Positions 1 to 7,140 of a stretch of DNA of 64,000 nucleotides are shown here, one piece after another. Position numbers and translations under genes: made by a program. The stretch comes from Pedobacter sp. W3I1 (GTDB taxonomy: Bacteria; Bacteroidota; Bacteroidia; Sphingobacteriales; Sphingobacteriaceae): contig NZ_JAUSXN010000001.1 in NCBI RefSeq assembly GCF_030816015.1, forward strand, positions 6,138,001-6,202,000, given 5' to 3'. The notes under the pieces are model-generated. The model was not told the DNA's origin. It made no database searches and worked only from the letters and a program-made list of their open reading frames with translations. Numbering within the stretch: position 1 is the first letter of the stretch; the number at the start of each line of letters is the position of its first letter.

Positions 1-101
1 CAAGAGATGGTTTAGCGCTCTGGGATATGGAACAGGTAGAATTGGAAGCATTGAGCAATAATGCGATTATAGTGGTTTTGGAGTTGACCCCAAACCCCTA
101 A
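1..101 (+). CDS. C-terminal fragment of a pirin/cupin-like protein (cut by window start)
   Basis: Reading from base 3, 32 codons stay open and end with TAA at 99-101. The peptide starts RDGLALWDMEQVELEAL and continues with a hydrophobic strand, IIVVLEL. An RDG(x)n-acidic strand followed by a final hydrophobic strand is typical of the C-terminal cupin half of pirin-family proteins, so I infer a pirin-like product; the fragment is too short to be certain. The last codons and the stop fall in a 'cccctaaaggg' repeat, so the C-terminus TPNP may be supplied by a repeat insertion. Most of the gene lies outside the window. Confidence 0.5.
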   Translation, partial: RDGLALWDMEQVELEALSNNAIIVVLELTPNP

Positions 102-150
102 AGGGCCTCAGGTTTTTCACGCAGATTAAGAGATTACCGCTGAGTCTTCT

Positions 151-213
151 GTCATTCTGAACGCAGTGAAGAATCTTTAATTTACTAGATTCTGAAACAA
201 GTTCAGAATGACG
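151..213. repeat. GTCATTCTGAAC palindromic intergenic element, copy 1
   Basis: The left end GTCATTCTGAAC and right end GTTCAGAATGAC are perfect inverted repeats around an interior with 'gaatctttaattta'. A near-identical copy lies at 585-651, and both are followed by the same 'ga[ac]tggagtgagaaagat' tail. It belongs to a wider set of intergenic elements here that start GTCATT and end AATGAC. Confidence 0.85.
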
Positions 214-240
214 GATGGAGTGAGAAAGATCTCATGTGAA

Positions 241-260
241 GTCAGATGTTACCATCTGAC
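241..260. repeat. Hairpin family A, copy 1 (GTCAGATG / loop TTAC / CATCTGAC)
   Basis: Perfect 8-bp arms around a 4-base loop. The core GATG-TTAC-CATC is shared with 347-370 and 677-700 (opposite orientation) and 19621-19640. The outer arm bases differ between copies but stay paired. Confidence 0.8.
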
Positions 261-346
261 TTAGCCTATACTTTCCGTATTTTCTGTGCTTCCATGGCTA
301 TATATTCGCAGTGTTTGTGAGTTACCAAACATGAAAAGTAAATTCA

Positions 347-370
347 GTGTAAGATGGTAACATCTTACAC
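347..370. repeat. Hairpin family A, copy 2
   Basis: Arms GTGTAAGATG and CATCTTACAC (10 bp, perfect) enclose the loop GTAA. The hairpin is followed by ACCACA, also seen after the copies at 677 and 19621. A partial second 'cttacaccacaaa' follows at about 381. Confidence 0.8.
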
Positions 371-434
371 CACAAAACACCTTACACCACAAACATTGGC
401 TCTGGGTTTTTGCGTTAGGGATTGTAAGGGTCCA

Positions 435-455
435 GTACCGATTCTTCATCGGTAC
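435..455. repeat. Hairpin with GAT-TCTTC-ATC apex
   Basis: Arms GTACCGAT and ATCGGTAC are perfect over 8 bp and enclose TCTTC. The apex GAT-nYTTC-ATC is shared with 486-514 and 25191-25214, whose outer arms are unrelated in sequence. Confidence 0.75.
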
Positions 456-485
456 CGCAGCGAAGCGGAGCCCTGCAAAGCCCGA

Positions 486-514
486 CCCTCTCCAGATTTT
501 TCATCTGGAGAGGG
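486..514. repeat. Hairpin with GAT-TTTTC-ATC apex
   Basis: Arms CCCTCTCCAGAT and ATCTGGAGAGGG form a perfect 12-bp stem around TTTTC. It lies only 30 bases after the related hairpin at 435-455. There is no gene close enough upstream for it to be an obvious terminator. Confidence 0.75.
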
Positions 515-584
515 GAACGCCCAAATGATTAAATAAGATAAATTAACAGGCTACCCTTCGATAGGCTCAGGATGACGTTCTTTT

Positions 585-651
585 GTCATTCTGAATGCAG
601 TGAAGAATCTTTAATTTACTGAATTGATTCTGAAACAAGTTCAGAATGACG
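585..651. repeat. GTCATTCTGAA palindromic intergenic element, copy 2
   Basis: Starts GTCATTCTGAAT and ends GTTCAGAATGAC. It has the same order of interior words as 151-213 ('gcagtgaagaatcttta', 'gattctgaaacaa') plus a few extra bases in the middle, showing an element family rather than a chance palindrome. Confidence 0.85.
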
Positions 652-676
652 AATGGAGTGAGAAAGATTTGCCTCA

Positions 677-700
677 GTGTAAGATGGTAACATCTTACAC
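677..700. repeat. Hairpin family A, copy 3
   Basis: Identical stem and loop to 347-370, again followed by ACCACA. It lies 15 bases past the stop codon of the minus-strand Smr gene, so it could end up in that transcript's 3' end, but it has no T-tract. Confidence 0.8.
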
Positions 701-714
701 CACAACAAAAACCC

Positions 715-1668
715 CTACTTAAAAACTACCTCAGTAGCCCCATAACCAAATTTTTCTTTCCTCGCATCCATGTATGTTTTTACATGCGGATTTTTACTGA
801 TCAGTTTATGGATTTTATCTCTTAAGGTACCGTTGCCTGAACCGTGGATAAAAACGATTTTATCGAAATGATGTACAACTGCGGCATCCATGGCCGTTTG
901 AAAATGATTAATCTGAATCTGTAACATTTCATCAGCTTCTAAAAAATGATGGTCATCTCTTAGTTTCTCGATGTGCAAATCGATTTCTTTTTGTGGAGCT
1001 TCAACCGTTTTTTTCTCTTCCGATGATCTGAAAAAACTTTCCTTTAATTTCTGCGGATCGATAGTTACCGGGGCAAGATCATCCAAACGGATCAACCATC
1101 CTTTGTTTTTCAACTGAGGCAATTCCTTTTGTTCGGTGCTAAAATCCTTTGCCCTAAATTTCTTACGGATCAACAATGGATCGATAGGTTTAACATCGGC
1201 TTTGCTGAACACCAAAACCTGAAAGTTAAATTCTGGCCAAAGGTCAAGATCGGCCAGGGAAGCAGAATAAACTAATGTTGAGGCATAAGATTCGATTACG
1301 CCATGAAAAGTGCCTGCGTATTTCTCTTTACGCTCGGTAGTTAGGCTTATCAATAAAATATTTGGTGAATGGTTTTGCAGGTGGAAATGCACTACATTAC
1401 CTGCTTTATCATCGGTAGCAACGGCAACATAAATGCCGTTTTCGATTTTGTTAATGCTGGGGATATTTACCTGGATGGGTTTTGGTACATCCAACTCTTC
1501 GGCTACCACACCATGACCATGCACAGAAGTTAAATTACTCACCGCAACAGGTATTTCGAAACCATCTTCATCGGTAACACCTAAAGTTTGGCTATCGATA
1601 ATCTTCGTTACATAACCTTCACGTTTTTCATCAACAAAACGCACAAAATCTCCCAGTTTGAATTTCAT
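715..1668 (-). CDS. DUF2027/Smr-domain protein
   Basis: A protein of about 317 residues with a small N-terminal domain (MKFKLGDFVRFVDEKREG, a beta-rich SH3-like start as in DUF2027) and a C-terminal Smr domain over about the last 90 residues, ending in the typical IHGSGNGTLRDKIHKLI (HGxGxGxLR) and YGATEVVF segments. Smr domains bind or nick branched nucleic acids or act on stalled ribosomes in other proteins; the role of this Bacteroidota form is not settled. I place the start at ATG 1668: an in-frame ATG at 1698 would add ten residues encoded only by a 'cccctaaatcccctaaagggg' repeat. It is downstream of rsgA on the same strand, 103 bases away with two such repeats between. The stop is TAG at 715-717. 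Confidence 0.88.
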   Translation of the reverse strand: MKFKLGDFVRFVDEKREGYVTKIIDSQTLGVTDEDGFEIPVAVSNLTSVHGHGVVAEELDVPKPIQVNIPSINKIENGIYVAVATDDKAGNVVHFHLQNHSPNILLISLTTERKEKYAGTFHGVIESYASTLVYSASLADLDLWPEFNFQVLVFSKADVKPIDPLLIRKKFRAKDFSTEQKELPQLKNKGWLIRLDDLAPVTIDPQKLKESFFRSSEEKKTVEAPQKEIDLHIEKLRDDHHFLEADEMLQIQINHFQTAMDAAVVHHFDKIVFIHGSGNGTLRDKIHKLISKNPHVKTYMDARKEKFGYGATEVVFK

Positions 1669-1697
1669 AGCCCCTAAATCCCCTAAAGGGGACTCCA
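1669..1697. repeat. 'GTCCCCTTTAGGGGATTTAGGGG' type repeat at a start codon
   Basis: On the minus strand it reads gtcccctttaggggattt then agggg, directly before the ATG at 1668. A copy with one changed base directly follows the typA stop (25439-25463), and a diverged form (ctccccttcaggggttgg) lies at 1750-1770 just past the rsgA stop. Confidence 0.7.
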
Positions 1698-1771
1698 TAT
1701 TATTTAGTAATAATTATAAATTTATTCACCTTTTCACCTCGCCGTTCAACTCCCCTTCAGGGGTTGGGGGG

Positions 1772-2692
1772 CTAGTGCCTTGTATCGTTTCCGTGGTAAA
1801 TACTCAGGTAACTTTCATATCTCGAAACTGCAATTTCACCATTGTTTACTGCAGCTAAAACAGCACAACCTGGTTCGTTAACATGTCTGCAGTTGTTAAA
1901 GCGGCAATCGTGCGAGGTTTTAAATATTTCTCTAAAAAAGTGCCCCAGTTCTTCTTTCTCAATATCGATCACACCCAGTTCTCTAATTCCGGGAGAATCT
2001 ACAATGAAACCGCCCTGTGGCAGTTCGAACATCTCGGCAAAAGTAGTGGTATGCTGTCCTTTATCGCTCCAGTCCGAAACCTCCCCCGTTCTTAAATCAC
2101 GATCGGGCAACAATGCGTTAATCAAACTCGATTTCCCAACGCCCGAGTGACCAGATATCAAGGTGATTTTATCGGTAATCAGTTCCTGGATAACCGGAAT
2201 ATTAATGCCTTTTAAAGCCGAAACTTCGTAGCAGGCATAGCCGATATTCTCGTATATATCTTTAAACTCCTGAAGAATTTCCAATCCCTCTTTACTAAAC
2301 AGATCGAGTTTATTAAACACCAAAACCGCAGGTACATCGTAAGCCTCGGCCGTAACCAGAAAACGATCGATAAAACCTAGAGATGTACGAGGTGAAGCTA
2401 GCGTAACCACCAACATGGCCATATCCAAATTTGCAGCCAATATCTGTGCCTGCTTACTTAGGTTGATCGATTTGCGGATGATGTAGTTTTTACGTGGCAG
2501 CATTTCGTGTATCAAACCTTGGTTGCTATCCCGTTCCAGATCAAATTTCACCCTGTCGCCAACCGCAATCGGGTTGGTGGTTTTAAGTCCTTTAATCCTG
2601 AATTTCCCTACAATCCGGCAATCATAGCGTTCGCCATTATCGGCCAAAACACTATACCAGCTCCCTGTAGATTTAATAACTAATCCCTGCAT
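1772..2692 (-). CDS. rsgA: Ribosome small-subunit-dependent GTPase A
   Basis: A 306-residue circularly permuted GTPase that helps late 30S subunit maturation in the cytoplasm. Order of parts: N-terminal OB-fold (1-70), G4 NKLD at 127-130, P-loop GHSGVGKS at 181-188, G3 DSPG at 232-235, and a C-terminal zinc knuckle with C263, C268, H270 and C276. The permuted G4-G1-G3 order together with the zinc ligands identifies RsgA. Length is normal for the family. A TACCTTTA box (2701-2708 on this strand) just upstream of the ATG is one base off the Bacteroidota -7 consensus. Confidence 0.97.
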   Translation of the reverse strand: MQGLVIKSTGSWYSVLADNGERYDCRIVGKFRIKGLKTTNPIAVGDRVKFDLERDSNQGLIHEMLPRKNYIIRKSINLSKQAQILAANLDMAMLVVTLASPRTSLGFIDRFLVTAEAYDVPAVLVFNKLDLFSKEGLEILQEFKDIYENIGYACYEVSALKGINIPVIQELITDKITLISGHSGVGKSSLINALLPDRDLRTGEVSDWSDKGQHTTTFAEMFELPQGGFIVDSPGIRELGVIDIEKEELGHFFREIFKTSHDCRFNNCRHVNEPGCAVLAAVNNGEIAVSRYESYLSIYHGNDTRH

Positions 2693-2859
2693 ATTTGCGG
2701 TAAAGGTATGAATATGATTTCATTGGTAGAAGCGGCTAGCCAGGATAAAATTTGTACATTAATGATGAAGAATAAAAAGGAATAAAGACATTTCGGCAAT
2801 ATATTTTGTTATCCATTAAATATCTTACATAAATCCAACGCTTTAAAAGGCAAAAAACC

Positions 2860-2867
2860 TAAATTTG
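2860..2867 (+). promoter_or_regulatory. Candidate -7 promoter box (TAAATTTG) for fumC
   Basis: A perfect match to the Bacteroidota TAnnTTTG element, 24 bases before the fumC ATG, which would give a short leader of about 15-20 bases. I see no clear TTTG -33 box at the usual distance, so the call rests on the -7 box alone. Confidence 0.5.
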
Positions 2868-2890
2868 CGACAAGAAAAATCAAAAATATA

Positions 2891-4288
2891 ATGAGTTTCA
2901 GAATAGAACACGATACCATGGGCGAGGTGCAGGTACCGGCCGACAAATACTGGGGTGCGCAAACCGAACGCTCACGCAATAACTTCAAAATTGGGCCCGA
3001 AGGTTCGATGCCAAAAGAAATTATCCACGCTTTTGGATACCTTAAAAAAGCAGCTGCGCTTGCCAATACGGAACTTGGTGTATTATCAGCAGAAAAAGCC
3101 GATTTAATTGCTAAAGCTTGTAATGAAATTATTGCAGGACAGTTAGATGATCAATTTCCATTGGTAATCTGGCAAACAGGTTCGGGTACACAAAGCAACA
3201 TGAATGGTAACGAGGTGATTGCAAACCGTGCTCATGTAATTAACGGTGGTTCATTAGCTGATGATAAAAAAGTACTTCACCCTAATGATGATGTAAATAA
3301 ATCGCAGTCATCAAACGATACTTATCCAACTGCAATGCACATTGCAGCCTATAAACTTACGGTAGAAAATACCATTCCAGGTTTAGAAAAATTAAGAAAT
3401 ACCCTAGCCAAAAAAGTGGAAGAATTTAGTACGATTGTTAAAACCGGCCGTACACACTTTATGGATGCTACACCACTTACTTTAGGTCAGGAATTTTCTG
3501 GTTATGTACAACAGATTGATAACAGCATCAGGGCTATTAAAAATGCTTTGGTTATGGTTGCCGAACTGGCATTAGGTGGTACCGCTGTTGGCACAGGCTT
3601 AAATACACCAAAAGGATACGATGTTTTAGTGGCTAAAAAAATTGCCGATTTAACCGGTTTACCCTTTGTTACCGCTCCAAATAAATTTGAGGCTTTAGCA
3701 GCGCACGATGCAATGGTCGAGCTTTCTGGCGCTTTAAAACGTACAGCGGTTGCCTTAATGAAAGTGGCTAACGATGTAAGGATGTTAAGTTCCGGTCCGC
3801 GTTGTGGTATTGGCGAAATTGTAATTCCTGATAACGAACCCGGATCTTCTATTATGCCAGGTAAAGTTAACCCTACGCAACCTGAGGCTTTAACAATGGT
3901 TTGTGCACAGGTAATTGGTAACGATGTTGCAGTTTCAGTGGGCGGCATGTCCGGCCATTTTGAACTTAACGTATTTAAACCGCTTATTGCAGCTAATGTA
4001 TTACAGTCGGCCCGCTTAATTGGCGATGCCTGCGTTTCTTTCACTGATAAATGTGCTGAAGGAATTACAGCTAATTTGCCAGAAATTGAGAAACATTTGC
4101 AAAATTCTTTGATGCTGGTTACGGCTTTAAATCCGCACGTGGGTTACGAAAACGCCGCAAAAATTGCGAAGAAAGCACATAAAGAAAATAAAACTTTAAA
4201 AGCTGCTGCTGTAGAGTTGGGTTTATTAACCAATGAACAGTTTGATGAATGGGTTCGCCCGGAAGACATGGTTGGAAGTTTGAAATAA
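2891..4288 (+). CDS. fumC: Class II fumarate hydratase
   Basis: A 465-residue enzyme that hydrates fumarate to L-malate in the TCA cycle as a cytoplasmic homotetramer. The family signature GSSIMPGKVNP is at residues 318-328, and the N-terminal WGAQTERSRNNF and the GSGTQSNMN and TGRTHFMDATP substrate-site segments are present. Length matches FumC. The start is ATG, close behind a TAnnTTTG box. The next spacer carries a palindromic element (4300-4369), so the downstream small genes may or may not share its transcript. Confidence 0.98.
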   Translation: MSFRIEHDTMGEVQVPADKYWGAQTERSRNNFKIGPEGSMPKEIIHAFGYLKKAAALANTELGVLSAEKADLIAKACNEIIAGQLDDQFPLVIWQTGSGTQSNMNGNEVIANRAHVINGGSLADDKKVLHPNDDVNKSQSSNDTYPTAMHIAAYKLTVENTIPGLEKLRNTLAKKVEEFSTIVKTGRTHFMDATPLTLGQEFSGYVQQIDNSIRAIKNALVMVAELALGGTAVGTGLNTPKGYDVLVAKKIADLTGLPFVTAPNKFEALAAHDAMVELSGALKRTAVALMKVANDVRMLSSGPRCGIGEIVIPDNEPGSSIMPGKVNPTQPEALTMVCAQVIGNDVAVSVGGMSGHFELNVFKPLIAANVLQSARLIGDACVSFTDKCAEGITANLPEIEKHLQNSLMLVTALNPHVGYENAAKIAKKAHKENKTLKAAAVELGLLTNEQFDEWVRPEDMVGSLK

Positions 4289-4299
4289 CTTAGGAGAAC

Positions 4300-4369
4300 C
4301 GTCATTCCCAATTCAATTGGGAATCTTAAAGCGCATTGTATTAAGATTCCCGCCTGCGCGGGAATGACG
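4300..4369. repeat. GTCATTCCC palindromic intergenic element
   Basis: The left half is cgtcattcccaattcaattg and the right half ends gcgggaatgacg. Each half is itself a small palindrome (cccaattcaattggg; cccgcctgcgcggg), and 'aatctta'/'taagatt' are paired further in. It sits in the gap after fumC, where it could also attenuate read-through. Confidence 0.8.
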
Positions 4370-4423
4370 TCACTTTTAAAAATTACAGGTCTAAATCAAC
4401 ACGGTTAATTAAAAACAGGTAAA

Positions 4424-4786
4424 ATGAATTCAATGCTTTCTACACTGATCAACCTGGTATCGATCATTTCACCGGTTATCATATTTGGTACCTGCTGTTA
4501 TTTTTTAGCAAAAAAATCGGCTGTTGAGGCAATTTTAATGACTATTGGTTCAGGAATTGGTTTACTGACAACATTATTTTATAGTGTATTGATGCCTTTT
4601 TTAATAAATGACCGTTATTTAGCATACACTGAAATTTCGCAATATCACACTGTAATTGGCATCATTAGCTTTATAGCCAGCCTTTGTTTCGCCGCTGGCT
4701 TTTTAATCCTGATTATCAATACCGTTAAAAAGAATACCGTAACCTACGATCAGTTTCCTAAAAGCATCGATTATAACCATGAGTAA
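4424..4786 (+). CDS. Small integral membrane protein, unknown
   Basis: A 120-residue hydrophobic protein with three to four predicted membrane segments (about 10-28, 35-60, 75-105) and a short polar C-tail. I do not recognise a family. It overlaps the next lipoprotein gene by 8 bases (4779-4786), which suggests translational coupling. The pair lies between fumC and an S1/P1 nuclease gene, all on the plus strand. Start codon ATG; no sign of truncation. A role in the envelope is inferred only from hydrophobicity and the lipoprotein partner. Confidence 0.8.
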   Translation: MNSMLSTLINLVSIISPVIIFGTCCYFLAKKSAVEAILMTIGSGIGLLTTLFYSVLMPFLINDRYLAYTEISQYHTVIGIISFIASLCFAAGFLILIINTVKKNTVTYDQFPKSIDYNHE

Positions 4787-5294
4787 ACCGCAGTTAGGAT
4801 TAAGGCTTTGTTACATTTTCCTTTTTACATTATCCATTTTACATGTAGCTTGTAGTCTGCGGCCTAATATTCAGGGCAAAGGCGAAGATTTTATGCAAGG
4901 GATTTGGAATGAAGATTCCGTCGCTTTTAGTAATAAATTGAGCAACTACACACAACACCATTTCAAATTTACCTGCGATTCTGTTTATATTGATATGGTT
5001 ACCCGTAGCAAAGTAAATTTTTACGAAGACTCTTGTTATAACAATGGTATTTGGAAAGAATATGCAAAAGGCGTTTATGCGGTTAAAGGTGATACCCTAT
5101 TTGTTGGCGCCACCTTTACACATGCAAACTATAAACAAAAAATATCGGGATGTTACCGTATTGGCCGGTACGACAAAAACTTCCTCATCAAAAAGAAATC
5201 TGCAGACACATTATGGTTAGAAAGTTTAAGCGATCAGCGCGAAATTAAACTAACACTTAAAGAAAAAATTACCTGCGTACCAAAAGAATTATAA
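4779..5294 (+). CDS. Predicted lipoprotein, unknown
   Basis: A 171-residue protein with a signal segment (10-24) and a lipobox HVAC whose lipidation Cys is C25, so it is probably an envelope lipoprotein. The mature part is polar and beta-rich (GVYAVKGDTLFVGATFTH, GCYRIGRYDKNFLIKKK) and looks like a small beta-barrel or lipocalin-like fold, but I cannot name the family. Overlap with the upstream membrane protein and a one-base gap to the nuclease gene make a compact three-gene unit. Confidence 0.8.
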   Translation: MSKPQLGLRLCYIFLFTLSILHVACSLRPNIQGKGEDFMQGIWNEDSVAFSNKLSNYTQHHFKFTCDSVYIDMVTRSKVNFYEDSCYNNGIWKEYAKGVYAVKGDTLFVGATFTHANYKQKISGCYRIGRYDKNFLIKKKSADTLWLESLSDQREIKLTLKEKITCVPKEL

Positions 5295-5295
5295 A

Positions 5296-6102
5296 ATGAT
5301 TTTAACATCAATTAAAAAGAAATTAGCCACTGCCTTAGCTGTTGGCTTTTTAGCGTATTTACCTATTCAGGCAGATGCATGGGGTACCATCGGTCATCGT
5401 GTAGTTGGCGAAATTGCCGATAGTTATTTAAAGGCTAAAACACGCAAGGCTATTCAAAGTATTTTAGGTTACGAAACTTTGGCCATGTCGGCCAATTGGG
5501 GTGATTTTATTAAATCCGATTCTACCTATAACTATATGTATAACTGGCATTTTGTTAATCTTCCGGCTGGATTAGATAAGAATGGTGTATATCATTTTTT
5601 GGAGACTGAAAAAGCGCCAAATCTTTACAATAAAATTCCCGATTTAATTGCCATTTTAAAGAAAACAAGCAGTACTGCAGCCGAAAAAAAACTAGCCTTG
5701 CGCATGTTGGTTCACCTGGCAGGCGATTTATGTCAGCCTATGCATGTTGCCCGTAAAGATGATTTGGGCGGCAACCGCATTTCAGTATTATGGTTCAATG
5801 AAAAATCAAATATCCACAGGGTTTGGGATGAACAGCTTATCGAGTATCAACAGTTAAGTTATACAGAATATGCGAAGGCAATTAACCACCCTTCGGCAAT
5901 TCAGCTATATAACTGGCAAAATACAAGTCTTAGAGATTGCATTTACGAATCGTTCGGTATCTGTAACAAAATTTATGAAAACACTAAACCAGAAGCTAAA
6001 TTAAGCTATCGCTATAATTTTGATTGGATTGATACCCTTAACGAACAGTTATTAAAAGGCGGTGTGCGTTTAGCTAAAATGTTAAACGATATTTACGGCT
6101 AA
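5296..6102 (+). CDS. S1/P1-type nuclease, exported
   Basis: A 268-residue exported zinc nuclease that cleaves single-stranded nucleic acids and removes 3' phosphates in characterised relatives. The signal peptide ends at about ADA-W, leaving Trp as the mature N-terminus; in this family the N-terminal Trp itself binds zinc. Other ligand segments are present: WGTIGH, NWGDFIKSD, WHFVNLP, LVHLAGDLCQPMH and NIHRVWDEQL. This covers the set of His/Asp ligands for the three-zinc site. It starts one base after the preceding gene and is followed by a terminator-like hairpin at 6122-6156. A nutritional role (extracellular or periplasmic phosphate and nucleoside recovery) is likely but inferred. Confidence 0.95.
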   Translation: MILTSIKKKLATALAVGFLAYLPIQADAWGTIGHRVVGEIADSYLKAKTRKAIQSILGYETLAMSANWGDFIKSDSTYNYMYNWHFVNLPAGLDKNGVYHFLETEKAPNLYNKIPDLIAILKKTSSTAAEKKLALRMLVHLAGDLCQPMHVARKDDLGGNRISVLWFNEKSNIHRVWDEQLIEYQQLSYTEYAKAINHPSAIQLYNWQNTSLRDCIYESFGICNKIYENTKPEAKLSYRYNFDWIDTLNEQLLKGGVRLAKMLNDIYG

Positions 6103-6121
6103 CATTTCAATTAATATATTT

Positions 6122-6156
6122 AATGCCTCAATGCTAACAGCTTGAAGCATTTTTTT
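6122..6156 (+). terminator. Rho-independent terminator after the S1/P1 nuclease gene
   Basis: The arms AATGCCTCAA and TTGAAGCATT pair at 9 of 10 positions around a short loop and run into seven T residues. It closes the 4424-6102 gene set. Confidence 0.7.
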
Positions 6157-6221
6157 GCTACTGTAGCATATTAATAGATAGGTTCGTTTATGAGGTATAA
6201 ACCAAAACCAAATATAAACTG

Positions 6222-6662
6222 ATGAAAAAATTACTACTTATCTTAACCCTATGCCTGGCATTTGCCTGTAAAAAGAAAGAAACTCTTGCAATTGACGATA
6301 TTACGAGTTACAAATGGCTCTTGCAATCGGCAACTGTTAGTCCTGTTTTAACCGTAAACGGAAAATCGAGCAGTAATTTCATGACGCTTTCAGGACCTAG
6401 TTCTTGTTTAAACAACAATTACGAATTAAGTTTTTCATCAAACGGATCTTATGCTTTCACCTCTACAGGTCCATTATGCGACATGTTTTCCTTTCAAAAT
6501 GCCAAATGGACAAAAAGTGGGAATGAAATCACGCTAAATACTGGTTTCGGCAATACAGAAACTGTAAATTTAAACGGGGCAAATATCATTCAAAAATATA
6601 CTTTTGAGAAGGAAGGAACAACCTACACCGTTACTTATATATTTACAGCAAAATCTAAATAG
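6222..6662 (+). CDS. Small lipoprotein, lipocalin-like
   Basis: A 146-residue predicted lipoprotein. The signal peptide MKKLLLILTLCLAFAC has lipobox AFAC with C16, followed by KKKE. The mature part has the pattern of the short lipocalin-like proteins common in Bacteroidota: YKWLLQSATV near the start, YELSFSSNGSYAFTS, WTKSGNEITL, and a final TYTVTYIFTAKSK strand. Function unknown; an outer-membrane or periplasmic small-ligand or stress role is only a guess. It ends 2 bases before the phosphatase gene, so the two are probably cotranscribed. Confidence 0.82.
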   Translation: MKKLLLILTLCLAFACKKKETLAIDDITSYKWLLQSATVSPVLTVNGKSSSNFMTLSGPSSCLNNNYELSFSSNGSYAFTSTGPLCDMFSFQNAKWTKSGNEITLNTGFGNTETVNLNGANIIQKYTFEKEGTTYTVTYIFTAKSK

Positions 6663-6664
6663 TA

Positions 6665-7099
6665 TTGAAAATTTTAATGGTTTGCCTTGGTAATATCTGC
6701 CGTTCGCCGCTGGCCGAGGGCATTATGCGCCACCTGGCAGATAAACAGAACTTAAACTGGGAGATTGCCTCTGCAGGAACGGGCAATTGGCATATCGGCA
6801 AAGCCCCCGACCACAGGAGTATTTCTGCAGCGAAAACCCTTGGTTACGACATCAGCAAACAGCGGGCACAACAATTTAGCCACTCTATGTTTGCTAAATA
6901 CGATCTGATTTTGGTTATGGACCAGAATAATCTAGCTGATGTTAAAAACCTTGCTAAAAGCGAAGAAGAACGAAAAAAGGTTAAACTTTTTCTTGATAAC
7001 GACGAAGTTACAGACCCATACTGGGATAATAGCCTGTTTAGCCCTGTTTGCAAGCAGGTTGAAGAAAGATGTATGGAAATTATCAAACAACTTTCTTAA
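6665..7099 (+). CDS. Low-molecular-weight protein tyrosine phosphatase (TTG start)
   Basis: A 144-residue cytoplasmic phosphatase that removes phosphate from phosphotyrosine. The P-loop C-x5-R-S is CLGNICRS with nucleophile C7 and R13, and the general-acid loop DPYWDN is near residue 117. A TTG start at 6665 gives MKILMVCLGN, the usual family N-terminus; the first ATG (6677) would cut into the first strand, so TTG is preferred. The 2-base gap to the upstream lipoprotein suggests translational coupling. No tyrosine kinase gene or capsule locus is adjacent, so the substrate is unknown. Confidence 0.93.
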   Translation: MKILMVCLGNICRSPLAEGIMRHLADKQNLNWEIASAGTGNWHIGKAPDHRSISAAKTLGYDISKQRAQQFSHSMFAKYDLILVMDQNNLADVKNLAKSEEERKKVKLFLDNDEVTDPYWDNSLFSPVCKQVEERCMEIIKQLS

Positions 7100-7140
7100 A
7101 TTTAAAGCTTATTATCCATCACACTAACCAAGTCAAAAAA

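Larger units (their letters stand above)
102..714. other. Repeat-rich intergenic spacer
   Basis: No credible gene. The spacer holds two palindromic GTCATTCTGAA elements (151-213, 585-651), three hairpins with a TTAC/GTAA loop (241-260, 347-370, 677-700), two hairpins of the GAT-nYTTC-ATC type (435-455, 486-514) and a short 'cccctaaaggg' repeat near 90-105. The short open frames here run through the repeats and show no protein-like composition. Confidence 0.8.

Noticed and set aside
261..536. Short open frames on both strands in the 5' spacer
   Set aside because: They run entirely through hairpin repeats and lack protein-like composition or a family resemblance.
715..1668. MutS2
   Set aside because: The Smr domain is present, but the MutS ATPase and lever domains are absent; the N-terminus is of the DUF2027 type.
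3502..4044. 180-codon frame opposite fumC
   Set aside because: It is an antisense shadow of a highly conserved gene, with no family resemblance.
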